Origin: Oscillospiraceae bacterium
Lineage (GTDB): Bacteria; Bacillota; Clostridia; Oscillospirales; Ruminococcaceae
Length of the DNA stretch: 47,615 nt
Direction: 5' to 3'
Assembly: GCA_009777415.1 (NCBI GenBank)
Contig: WRLX01000003.1
Coordinates: 1-47,615, forward strand
The notes beneath the pieces are model-generated. The model did no database searches and was not told the DNA's origin. It saw only the letters and a program-made list of their open reading frames with translations. The position numbers were made by a program, and so were the translations under genes. Positions 1-6,725 of this stretch are shown one piece after another (within the stretch, counting starts at the first letter, position 1; the number at the start of each line of letters is the position of its first letter).

Positions 1-152
1 TTTCCTCAATCGGCTATCAAAAGCTTAAACACGGTTATCGCCCAAAGCACTACATCTTATCGCCATGCTTTTACCCTTTCCTCAATCGGCTATCAAAAGC
101 TTAAACACGGTTATCGCCCAAAGCACTACATCTTATCGCCATGTTTTTGCCC
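1..152 (-). repeat. Two tandem 76-bp leader units downstream of fliP
   Basis: Two near-identical 76-bp units (1-76 and 77-152) follow the fliP stop codon and lead towards the next gene, presumably fliQ, outside the window. Read on the minus strand each unit has a Shine-Dalgarno (GAGGAA, GGGTAAAA), then ATG (142-140 and 66-64), then a 13-residue ORF MAIRCSALGDNRV with TAA. The same frame continues past this stop and ends GGG-TAA exactly 4 nt before the next ATG. Start-to-start distance is 76 nt. The peptide does not resemble the N terminus of FliQ. The sequence differs from the cassettes before flbD or flgB but the architecture is the same. Whether the peptides are made is unknown. Confidence 0.75.
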
Positions 153-165
153 CTTCCTCAATAAG

Positions 166-1044
166 CTATCCGTATCTGAACGATGTGACTATTGCCCCGA
201 CTAACATTTGCCATCCATCAACAAGCACAAACAGCATAATCTTAAACGGCAAAGAAATCATCGCCGGAGGAAGCATCATCATTCCCATTGACATCAGCGT
301 TGATGCAACCACCATATCTATTATCAAAAACGGAATAAACAGCAAAAACCCCATTTGGAACGCCCTTGAAAGTTCGCTTATCATAAAAGAGGGAATGACC
401 ACCCGCAAGCTTAACTGCTCTTGATAGTTAAGGTAATTGACCTCACCTGTAGGCAGTATCGGGATTTGGTTGCCCTCCTCGTCTAAGTCAAACAAAGTCG
501 CATCGGCTAAATCCATGAAAAAACGCATATTAGCCGGGGTTGTCTGTCTAAGCATAAAAGTTTTCAGCGGTTTGCCCGCTTCCTCAACTGCTTCCCACGC
601 AGTATATTCCCCGTTTACATAGGGTCGGTATGCCTCATCATTAATCTGCGCAAATACCGGCCACATAATAAACATTGTAAGGAACAAAGCAAGTCCCGTT
701 AAAACTTGGTTCGGCGGCGTTGATTGGGTACTCATTGCGTTTCTCAAAAACCCGAATACAATTATTATACGGGTAAACGATGTCATCATCAAGAGAATCG
801 ATGGTGCAACCGATAAAATCGTAATCAGCAACAGGATTTCCAACGGCTGTGAGCCGTCTACGCCAATCAAGTCATTTAACGCCGAGGATTCGGGTTCGGG
901 TGCAAGTTCCACCCCTTCGTTAGCCGCATCAGCCATCAGTCCGGTTTCGCCCGGTGCCGATGTTACCGTCATTGTGAGCATGGAAACAAAAAGGGCTATT
1001 ACAGCGAAAAAAACAAAAAATCTCGCAATTTTAAAAACTTTCAT
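166..1044 (-). CDS. fliP: Flagellar export gate protein FliP
   Basis: FliP is a core subunit of the inner-membrane export gate of the flagellar type III secretion system (FliP5-FliQ4-FliR1). The 292-residue protein starts with a hydrophobic segment that looks like the cleavable signal sequence of FliP. The family hallmark follows, with SVAPSILLMMTSFTRI near residue 100 and RNAMSTQSTPPNQVLTGLAL just after it. Two more hydrophobic segments lie near the C terminus, where MLPPAMISLPFKIMLFVLVDGW is also typical. The start codon lies inside the end of fliO (14-nt overlap), so the two genes are probably translationally coupled. Length is slightly above the usual 220-260 residues because of an acidic insert (about residues 35-60) before the first conserved block. 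Confidence 0.96.
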   Translation of the reverse strand: MKVFKIARFFVFFAVIALFVSMLTMTVTSAPGETGLMADAANEGVELAPEPESSALNDLIGVDGSQPLEILLLITILSVAPSILLMMTSFTRIIIVFGFLRNAMSTQSTPPNQVLTGLALFLTMFIMWPVFAQINDEAYRPYVNGEYTAWEAVEEAGKPLKTFMLRQTTPANMRFFMDLADATLFDLDEEGNQIPILPTGEVNYLNYQEQLSLRVVIPSFMISELSRAFQMGFLLFIPFLIIDMVVASTLMSMGMMMLPPAMISLPFKIMLFVLVDGWQMLVGAIVTSFRYG

Positions 1045-1387
1045 CGTCTTTCTCTTTCTTTTTCCCCATAAAACTACTTAATATATCCGAAAAAGGCAAT
1101 ACGCCCTTTTGTGTATTGCTGAACGCCGTTTCAACGTACTCTTCCTCGGTAACCTCTAAGTCCGCCAATTTTTCAACCCGTTGGGATGAAACACCCACTA
1201 ACATAAGCTTGCCGCAGACCGATACAACCAACATCATGGAATCCCGACCCAAAGTCGCTCTGTCAATTACACGCAGTCGCCCGCCTGTAGTGGATATACG
1301 ACGATTAAGCATCCTAAGCCCGAAAAATGTCAAAAACATTAAACCCAAAACACCTAAAAGCGAAACAATCATCCACAAAAATTCCAT
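1031..1387 (-). CDS. fliO: Flagellar biosynthesis protein FliO
   Basis: FliO is a small membrane protein that helps assemble the FliP ring of the flagellar export gate. The protein has 118 residues with one N-terminal membrane segment (about residues 5-23), a basic RMLNRR stretch, and the FliO core with RLRVIDRATLGRDSMMLVV followed by VGVSSQRVEKL. The C-terminal tail is charged and lysine-rich. The position between cheY and fliP is the usual one. The ATG at 1387 follows the Shine-Dalgarno GAAAAGGGG with GTAAAA before the start, the same ribosome-site style as the leader cassettes. The 3' end overlaps fliP by 14 nt. Confidence 0.9.
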   Translation of the reverse strand: MEFLWMIVSLLGVLGLMFLTFFGLRMLNRRISTTGGRLRVIDRATLGRDSMMLVVSVCGKLMLVGVSSQRVEKLADLEVTEEEYVETAFSNTQKGVLPFSDILSSFMGKKKEKDDESF

Positions 1388-1490
1388 TTTTACCCCTTTT
1401 CAATGTTAGTTGCAAAAGTATCAATCTTTCTATATCAGTCAATAAGCTTCTTTGCGCTATGTGGGAAAACCCTTTTCAATACAAGTTGCC
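1388..1490 (-). repeat. Degenerate 76-nt duplication of the fliO ribosome-binding region
   Basis: The roughly 207-nt gap between cheY and fliO holds no gene. On the minus strand the segment ending in ATTGAAAAGGGG before fliO recurs exactly 76 nt upstream (CCTTTTCAAT on the plus strand at 1395 and 1471). The preceding 9 nt are also similar (CAACTAAC versus CAACTTGT). The upstream copy has no start codon at the equivalent position. It therefore looks like a decayed relic of the tandem start-region duplications seen elsewhere in the window. Confidence 0.45.
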
Positions 1491-1594
1491 GGATTTTTAC
1501 GGATAGTCAAAACAAGAGGATTAACCGCTTTTATTTTCGCGCGTCCCTCCTCTTATTCTACCCTATATTGCCAAACATCCCCTCAAATACTTTC

Positions 1595-1957
1595 TTAGCC
1601 TAATATTTTTGTTACCGTTTGGAGAATCCTGTCCGGCTTAAACGGCTTAACAATAAAGTCAAGCGCGCCTAACTTAATCGCTTCCACAACCATTGCCTCT
1701 TGCCCCATCGCAGAACACATAATTACCTTTGCCGATGGGTTCTTGCCTTTAATCTCTGCCAAAGCCTCAATCCCCGTCTTGTTCGGCATAGTTATGTCCA
1801 TGACTACAAGGTCGGGTTTTTCCGCCTCGTATACTTGGCAGGCGATTTCACCGTCCGCCGCCTCAAGGATATTAGTGTACCCGTTTTTTGTCAATGTGTC
1901 CCTTATAAGCATTCTCATAAATGCGGCATCGTCAACCAGCAATATTTTTTTGTCCAT
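1595..1957 (-). CDS. cheY: Chemotaxis response regulator CheY
   Basis: This is a single-domain receiver of 120 residues. Phosphorylated CheY binds the motor switch (FliM/FliY) and changes the direction of flagellar rotation. The acidic pocket is D9-D10, the phospho-acceptor is D54 in LVVMDITMP, S82 replaces the usual Thr/Ser (VIMCSAM), and K104 lies in FIVKPFKPDR. There is no output domain. It sits between fliY, whose product probably dephosphorylates it, and fliO, the arrangement found in Bacillus and Clostridium flagellar operons. The ATG follows AAGGAGTAATTTTTATC, a normal ribosome site. Confidence 0.93.
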   Translation of the reverse strand: MDKKILLVDDAAFMRMLIRDTLTKNGYTNILEAADGEIACQVYEAEKPDLVVMDITMPNKTGIEALAEIKGKNPSAKVIMCSAMGQEAMVVEAIKLGALDFIVKPFKPDRILQTVTKILG

Positions 1958-2013
1958 GATAAAAATTACTCCTTAAATTTATTCCTTAAAATTATTTCTT
2001 AAACACGCCAAAC

Positions 2014-3198
2014 CTATTCCTTGCCCAAAGAATCCATGAATTTTGATTTTATTATCTCGGTTATTCTCACGGCAAAGTTGTCATCGATTACCACCACGTC
2101 CCCGCGGGCAATCAAATTCCCGTTTACTACAATGTCCACAGGCGCACCCGCCTGACGCTCAAGCTCAATTATCGTACCGGGGGTGAATCCCAAAATCTCT
2201 TTTACCCTTTTGCGTGCCGTCCCTATTTCTACTGAAATTTGCAACGGAACACCCATAAGAAGTTGCAAATTATCTCGTTGGTCCTCAGTTAAATTAACAT
2301 CGAAGTTCTCGAACTGGTGGAACTGGGCGTTTTGAACATTAATCGGCTGCATTTGCATAGGATACCCTCCGTATTGTTGATACCCGTAAGGGGGCATTAC
2401 CATTCCTTGCTGAACTCCCTGCGGCGGGTAGCCCTGCGGCGGATAACCCGGCGGAGGATAGCTCGGCGGTACTCCTTGCATCGGCGGCATTCCCTGCATC
2501 ATCGGCTGCCCTTGCGGCATTTGATTAGTCGCTTGCGGCATTTGCTGCGACTGTTGTGCCGGGGCAGGCGCGGCAACGGGTTCAGGCTCAGCCTGCGGTG
2601 TGTTAAGGTCAATCAGCCTGTTCGACAACTCCTGTGCCAAAGCAACGCTCATAACCGATACAAACTCGGAGTTTATGACATCTTCAATAGTCAAGTTGAA
2701 GTTTACCGCAACAACCATATCTTCCGGCTCAAAATCCTGAAGCTGCGTGAGATTAATTTGCTCCATTATATGAGGGACCGGAGTTGATATGTCAATGTTC
2801 ATGTCGAGGAATTTAGACAGTGCAGTCGAGCATGAACCCATCATTTGGTTCATAACCTCCGACACCGCGCTTATATTCAGCTCATCAAACTCAAAATCCG
2901 GCAATAGCTCCAACGGCTGACCCATGAGCTGGTTCAAAATCATCTGAACGTCATTTTGCTTGAGAATCATCAGGTTTGAACCGCTTATACCCTTTGTATA
3001 GACAATTTTGACACATATAGCCGGTTCAAGCTCTTCTCTCTTCATTGTCGATGCTTGCAGAACACTTACAGTAGGCGTTGTAATCCAAACCTTGGCATTG
3101 AGCAACTCCGATGCAGCCGTAGCCGCACTGCCCATACCAATATTCATTATCTCGCCTATCGCATCCTTCTGAACATCCGTTATTTCATTAATCGCCAT
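2014..3198 (-). CDS. fliY: Flagellar motor switch phosphatase FliY (CheC-FliN fusion)
   Basis: FliY is a switch-ring component that also removes phosphate from CheY-P. The 394-residue protein has a CheC-like domain (about residues 1-200) with two phosphatase signatures of the form (D/S)xxxExxN: DAIGEIMN near residue 11 and SAVSEVMN near residue 110. Both centres therefore look intact. A Pro/Gln/Met/Gly-rich linker follows (about 205-295, including repeated PPQGYPPQG-type units). The C-terminal SpoA/FliN domain contains LLMGVPLQISVEIGTARKRV and IARGDVVVIDDNFAVRI. It lies directly upstream of cheY and downstream of fliM. The long low-complexity linker is unusual; the domain assignment is firm. 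Confidence 0.94.
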   Translation of the reverse strand: MAINEITDVQKDAIGEIMNIGMGSAATAASELLNAKVWITTPTVSVLQASTMKREELEPAICVKIVYTKGISGSNLMILKQNDVQMILNQLMGQPLELLPDFEFDELNISAVSEVMNQMMGSCSTALSKFLDMNIDISTPVPHIMEQINLTQLQDFEPEDMVVAVNFNLTIEDVINSEFVSVMSVALAQELSNRLIDLNTPQAEPEPVAAPAPAQQSQQMPQATNQMPQGQPMMQGMPPMQGVPPSYPPPGYPPQGYPPQGVQQGMVMPPYGYQQYGGYPMQMQPINVQNAQFHQFENFDVNLTEDQRDNLQLLMGVPLQISVEIGTARKRVKEILGFTPGTIIELERQAGAPVDIVVNGNLIARGDVVVIDDNFAVRITEIIKSKFMDSLGKE

Positions 3199-3237
3199 TT
3201 ATATGTCCAATTCCTTTCCATATACTGCTTTTGCGCT

Positions 3238-4242
3238 TTATGCCTCAAAATCGCTTTTCAGCACAGTTTCAATTTTAATCGCCTTTTTGCTGTTATACAC
3301 CCCGAGTTTCCCATCGAACCAAGTCTGCCCCGCAATATTGAGCATTATGTTTCCGTCTATGCTCTTCCCTAAAGGGATTATATCCCCCATTTGAAGATTC
3401 ATCACATCAAACATATCAAGATTGGTTTCGCCGAGAACCGCAGTCACGTTCAGCAACGACTGCGAAAGAGTCGTCATTATTGTTTCCTTGCGTTCGTCTT
3501 CGCGTGCCGCATCGCTCTTTCTGTTACCCCTTACATTAAAGGTTGCATACTTTTGCATTACTCCGTCTAACTCCAACGCAGGTATACACACCGAAACAAT
3601 TGACTTAATATCGTTCAAGTGAACTTCTAACACCGCGATTACCATTGTATCATCGTACCCAATGTTGGAAATAACCCGTGAGTTTGTCTCAATTTTTTCA
3701 AGCACGGGGTCAAGCTCCACATAGTTTTCCCATGGTTCTTGGAACATTCCTGCCAAGCTTTTAATAATTCCGTTCATTACGTTTATTTCAATCTCGGTGA
3801 AATCCCGCTCCGAATCGGTGTATTCGCCCTTCCCCCCCAATAGTCGGTCTATCATAATATATGATATTGAGTTGGAAAGCTGCACAATCGCAGTAACATC
3901 GTCAACATCCTCATCGTCAACTTTAAGGCTGATAATCCCCATCATTACATAATCGGGCAACGCGTTGTTAAACTCGAAATATTTTTGCTCTTCAATCGAA
4001 ACGAGCGTCACTTTACAGTAAAGCCGCAACAACCCCGTGAGGTAAGACGACATAAGGCGCGCATAATTGTCAAATATATTGTCGAGAATCTTCATTCTCT
4101 CTTTAGTCAGCTTTTTCGGTGCGCGGAAGTCGTAGTCCTTTACCGTGATTTCTACGGCAGAGGGATTTAATTCAAGTGCCTCGCCCGACATGGCGCTGTT
4201 TAGCATCGCGTCTATTTGTTCTTGTGTAAGAGCATCTGCCAA
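3238..4242 (-). CDS. fliM: Flagellar motor switch protein FliM
   Basis: FliM forms the middle of the C-ring and receives CheY-P. The 334-residue protein begins with the CheY-binding segment LTQEQIDAMLNS. It continues with the CheC-like middle domain (RMKILDNIFDNYARLMSSYL, then SYIMIDRLLGGKG) and ends with a SpoA domain that contains MGDIIPLGKSIDGNIMLNI. Translation starts at TTG (4242), preceded by AAGGGTGGTGATG. The gene follows motB after a 63-nt gap. In most related operons fliL stands between the motor genes and fliM; there is no room for it here. Confidence 0.95.
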   Translation of the reverse strand: MADALTQEQIDAMLNSAMSGEALELNPSAVEITVKDYDFRAPKKLTKERMKILDNIFDNYARLMSSYLTGLLRLYCKVTLVSIEEQKYFEFNNALPDYVMMGIISLKVDDEDVDDVTAIVQLSNSISYIMIDRLLGGKGEYTDSERDFTEIEINVMNGIIKSLAGMFQEPWENYVELDPVLEKIETNSRVISNIGYDDTMVIAVLEVHLNDIKSIVSVCIPALELDGVMQKYATFNVRGNRKSDAAREDERKETIMTTLSQSLLNVTAVLGETNLDMFDVMNLQMGDIIPLGKSIDGNIMLNIAGQTWFDGKLGVYNSKKAIKIETVLKSDFEA

Positions 4243-4305
4243 CTCATCACCACCCTTATAAATTTAATTTGTTAGTCGCTATTAATCCCGCGGTTACTCC
4301 CGTTG

Positions 4306-5340
4306 TTATTCATTGTTGTCGTCGTTATTATCGGTGCGACCGGACAAAACAGGTATTCCAGGAATTACCGGCCCCCACTCGTCAGCATCGCTGCCTACTA
4401 ATGCCCTGTCATCCGCTTCATCATCGGCAATACCGTAGCGTTCGAGCAGTTTTCTTGCCACCTGTGCAGCTCGGCTGTGGTCTTGTGGAGACGGATGCCT
4501 GTCACCGCCCGGGGTCGCCCCCAATCCATAGTCATGCACAAGCATATCAATAATTTCACCTGTGCGTTCAACCTCAAAATCATTACGGGTAATTACAAGC
4601 TCAACCCGACGATTCCGCCTTCTTGTGGATTCATCTTCGTTAGACAAATAAGGATGATGCTGTGCATATCCCGCTGTTTGGAATTTACTTGACTCAACCA
4701 TTCTCGCCCAATAATCTAAGTAGTCGGTCACGGTAACAGCGCGTTGACTTGATAAATACCAGTCATTTATCCCGCCACGCCCCCCGCCCGGGACTGCCGC
4801 AGTATGACCCGCGACTTCAACCGAATCGATATAATCGCCGACCGCTTTGATTCCGGGGTGGATTAGGTTCAGTGCCGCTCTCCCTGTAGGCAACAATTCA
4901 AAACTATCCGGCGCGAACATAATATCCGCATCAAACCGCACATGAAGTTTCCCCTGCGACATTCCGACTGTAATTGCCGTGCTGAAATCGCTTGCATCAA
5001 CTTTTTCCGACACCCAATTGTACAAATCATCGAAAGTCAGCGGCATCGCACCCGGAACTCCGGGGCGTTCGCCTGTAGCCGTTGCGGGGTCATCGGGACC
5101 GGGATGGTCTTCCTGTTCTTCCGTGCGGCTGTCGTCAGTCGGCTCAACCGCCACAGCTTGGACTGTTTCGCCTCTGAGATTTTTGAACGACTGCATAATA
5201 AACTGCATCCGCGTTTCATCCGGAACAGAAGCCGTGTACATCATAACGAAGAAACAAAGCAACAGTGTTACCATGTCGGCATATGTGTTCAGCCACGCAT
5301 CGGTATTAACCGGCTGCTCTTCCTTTTTTTTCCTTGCCAT
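4306..5340 (-). CDS. motB: Flagellar stator protein MotB
   Basis: MotB is the peptidoglycan-anchored half of the proton-driven stator. The 344-residue protein has one N-terminal membrane helix with the proton-carrying aspartate D22 in NTYADMVTLLLCFFVMMYTA. A disordered acidic/Pro-rich stretch follows (about 60-95). The OmpA-like peptidoglycan-binding domain has VAGHTAA, LSSQRAVTVTDYL and RRRNRRVEL. The last 50 residues form a very acidic tail rich in Asp and Asn, which is longer than usual. The Shine-Dalgarno AAAGGGGG lies 10 nt before the ATG. motA is upstream after a 100-nt AT-rich gap. Confidence 0.94.
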   Translation of the reverse strand: MARKKKEEQPVNTDAWLNTYADMVTLLLCFFVMMYTASVPDETRMQFIMQSFKNLRGETVQAVAVEPTDDSRTEEQEDHPGPDDPATATGERPGVPGAMPLTFDDLYNWVSEKVDASDFSTAITVGMSQGKLHVRFDADIMFAPDSFELLPTGRAALNLIHPGIKAVGDYIDSVEVAGHTAAVPGGGRGGINDWYLSSQRAVTVTDYLDYWARMVESSKFQTAGYAQHHPYLSNEDESTRRRNRRVELVITRNDFEVERTGEIIDMLVHDYGLGATPGGDRHPSPQDHSRAAQVARKLLERYGIADDEADDRALVGSDADEWGPVIPGIPVLSGRTDNNDDNNE

Positions 5341-5384
5341 AATCGTGTTGACCCCCTTTTTGCAATTTTATTAAGTCTGTTCAT

Positions 5385-5450
5385 TACAGTATAACACAAT
5401 AATTTCAAAAAAGCAACAATTATTTTAATTAAAAAATAATTTATACTGTA
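5385..5450 (-). promoter_or_regulatory. Inverted repeat and possible weak promoter between motA and motB
   Basis: The AT-rich motA-motB gap is bounded by a perfect 10-bp inverted repeat, TACAGTATAA (5385-5394) and TTATACTGTA (5441-5450), the second arm covering the motA stop. Inside lies another near-perfect palindrome (AATTATTTT, AATT, AAAAAATAATT). On the minus strand TTGCTT, 17 nt and TATACT give a possible weak internal promoter for motB. Which role is real, if any, cannot be decided from sequence alone. Confidence 0.35.
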
Positions 5451-6238
5451 CCCGCCGCTTTTCCTTTGCTTACATCGGATTTTGCGAGCATAAATTCCAG
5501 TTTTTCCCTAATTAATCTCGGATTAGAACCTGCCGCGATTGACATAACGCCCTCCACAACCAACTGCATACACAAAACTTCTTTGTTGTGTGCGTTTTTA
5601 AGCGCACTCCCCAAAGGTGCAAACAATACATTCGCAAGCAATGAGCCGTAGAAAGTCGTAATAAGGGCAACCGCCATTGAGCCGCCCAAGTCCGAGCCTT
5701 CGTTCCCGAGAGTTACAAGCATCAGGATTAATCCGATAAGTGTTCCTATCATACCGAACGCAGGCCCTAACGCCATACCCTTTTCGCACACCGATATACC
5801 GACCGAGTGACGTTCTGTAGTAAACTCAATCGAGTCCTCAAGCATTGCCCGCACTTTGTCGGGGTCATTCGCGTCAACCACAAGCATAATCGCCTGTTTA
5901 AGGAATACATCCTCGCATTTGTTTGCGGGGTCCTCAAGCGCAAGCAAGCCTTTGCTCCGCGCTGTCTGCGCAAACAATTCGATTTGGTCTATGTATTCCT
6001 TCGGTTTGTGTTTAGGCGGAAAAACCGCAATTTTCACAAGCTTGGGAACTGTTTTTAAAACCTCCATCGGGAACGATGCAATAAGAACGCCAAATACACC
6101 GCCGACGACGATAAGCGCACTGGGTAAATGCGTGAATACGAGTATGCTCGCAAGCGGCCCTTCTTCGCCACCGCTTATGATTCCGAAAAGAACCATCCCC
6201 CAAGCTACAATACTTCCTATAATAAACGTAAGATTCAT
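5441..6238 (-). CDS. motA: Flagellar stator protein MotA
   Basis: MotA is the four-helix stator subunit that pairs with MotB and pushes on FliG. The protein has 265 residues with hydrophobic helices near 2-20, 32-50, 150-170 and 180-205. The cytoplasmic loop has the conserved RSKGLLALE and DPDKVRAMLE stretches. The MotA/TolQ/ExbB signature region has MALGPAFGMIGTLIGLILML and a GGSMAVALITTFYGSLLANV block with the expected glycines, threonine and alanines. The ATG follows AAAGAGGG. The gene is 23 nt downstream of flbD. The motA and motB genes lie inside the flagellar operon rather than as a separate unit. Confidence 0.95.
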   Translation of the reverse strand: MNLTFIIGSIVAWGMVLFGIISGGEEGPLASILVFTHLPSALIVVGGVFGVLIASFPMEVLKTVPKLVKIAVFPPKHKPKEYIDQIELFAQTARSKGLLALEDPANKCEDVFLKQAIMLVVDANDPDKVRAMLEDSIEFTTERHSVGISVCEKGMALGPAFGMIGTLIGLILMLVTLGNEGSDLGGSMAVALITTFYGSLLANVLFAPLGSALKNAHNKEVLCMQLVVEGVMSIAAGSNPRLIREKLEFMLAKSDVSKGKAAGTV

Positions 6239-6261
6239 GCTGTTTCCCTCTTTAACTTTTA

Positions 6262-6465
6262 TTAATCGTTTGAACGACCGGGTCTGCGCCTCGTCAGTCT
6301 GTTAAATTCCACTATCTTGTCCTTAATCTCGTCAAGTTTTTCCGACACAATGTAACTGTGTCCGTTGTTCATGGTAATCACCGTGTCGGGGGTCTCTTGT
6401 GCCGTTTCAATAAGCAACTCATTAATGAGTATTTCTTTTCCGCCGAGTTTAGTCAATAAAATCAT
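6262..6465 (-). CDS. flbD: Small flagellar protein FlbD
   Basis: FlbD is a small protein of unknown mechanism found between flgE and motA in many Clostridia and spirochaetes. The protein has 67 residues and begins MILLTKLGGKEILINELLIE, followed by TPDTVITMNNGHSYIV, both typical of the family. An in-frame ATG 27 nt upstream would add nine residues, but that stretch is the ribosome-binding repeat itself, so ATG 6465 is the better start. It follows GAAGGGGCAGGGG by a normal distance. Two tandem 76-bp leader cassettes precede the gene. Confidence 0.9.
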   Translation of the reverse strand: MILLTKLGGKEILINELLIETAQETPDTVITMNNGHSYIVSEKLDEIKDKIVEFNRLTRRRPGRSND

Positions 6466-6655
6466 AGTTTTACCCCTGCCCCTTCTGCACAATCGGGTGT
6501 TAAAAGTTTCGTTTTCCGCATTTACTCGGATTTACTTTCAAACTTTTACCCCTGCCCCTTCTGCACAATCGGGTGTTAAAAGTTTCGTTTTCCGCATTTA
6601 CTCGGATTTACTCTCAAACTTTTACCCCTGACCCTTCTGCACAATTAGCAATAAT
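6466..6655 (-). repeat. Tandem 76-nt leader cassettes before flbD
   Basis: Two full 76-bp units and a third partial unit lie between flgE and flbD (TTTTACCCC on the plus strand at 6468, 6544 and 6620). On the minus strand each has GGGTCAGGGG or GGGGCAGGGG, TAAAAGT, a TTG start, the 13-residue ORF (L/M)(R/K)VNPSKCGKRNF with TAA, then TTGTGCAGAAGGGGCAGGGG. The frame after the first stop encodes IVQKGQG and closes with TAA 4 nt before the next start. AAAAGTTT near the TTG start and AAACTTTT at the first stop are perfect complements, so each unit could fold as an 8-bp stem enclosing most of the peptide ORF. Confidence 0.85.
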
Positions 6656-6679
6656 CTGCACAATTAGCAACGATGAGCC

Positions 6680-6709
6680 GGCAGTGAGGAGTAAACCTCC
6701 TCAACTGCC
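6680..6709 (-). other. Strong hairpin between flgE and flbD
   Basis: GGCAGTGAGGAG and CTCCTCAACTGCC form a 12-bp stem with one bulged A and a 5-nt loop. It lies 16 nt after the flgE stop. No T-run follows on the minus strand, so it is not a classical intrinsic terminator. It could stabilise the upstream flgE message or mark a processing site. Nearby, a 21-bp direct repeat of CTGCACAATTAGCAA also occurs. Confidence 0.5.
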
Positions 6710-6725
6710 AATCACCGATTGCTCA

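Noticed and set aside
2317-2787. Long plus-strand ORF opposite fliY (Arg/His/Leu-rich)
   Set aside because: It is antisense to the low-complexity linker of fliY; composition mirrors the Pro/Gln codons and there is no ribosome site.
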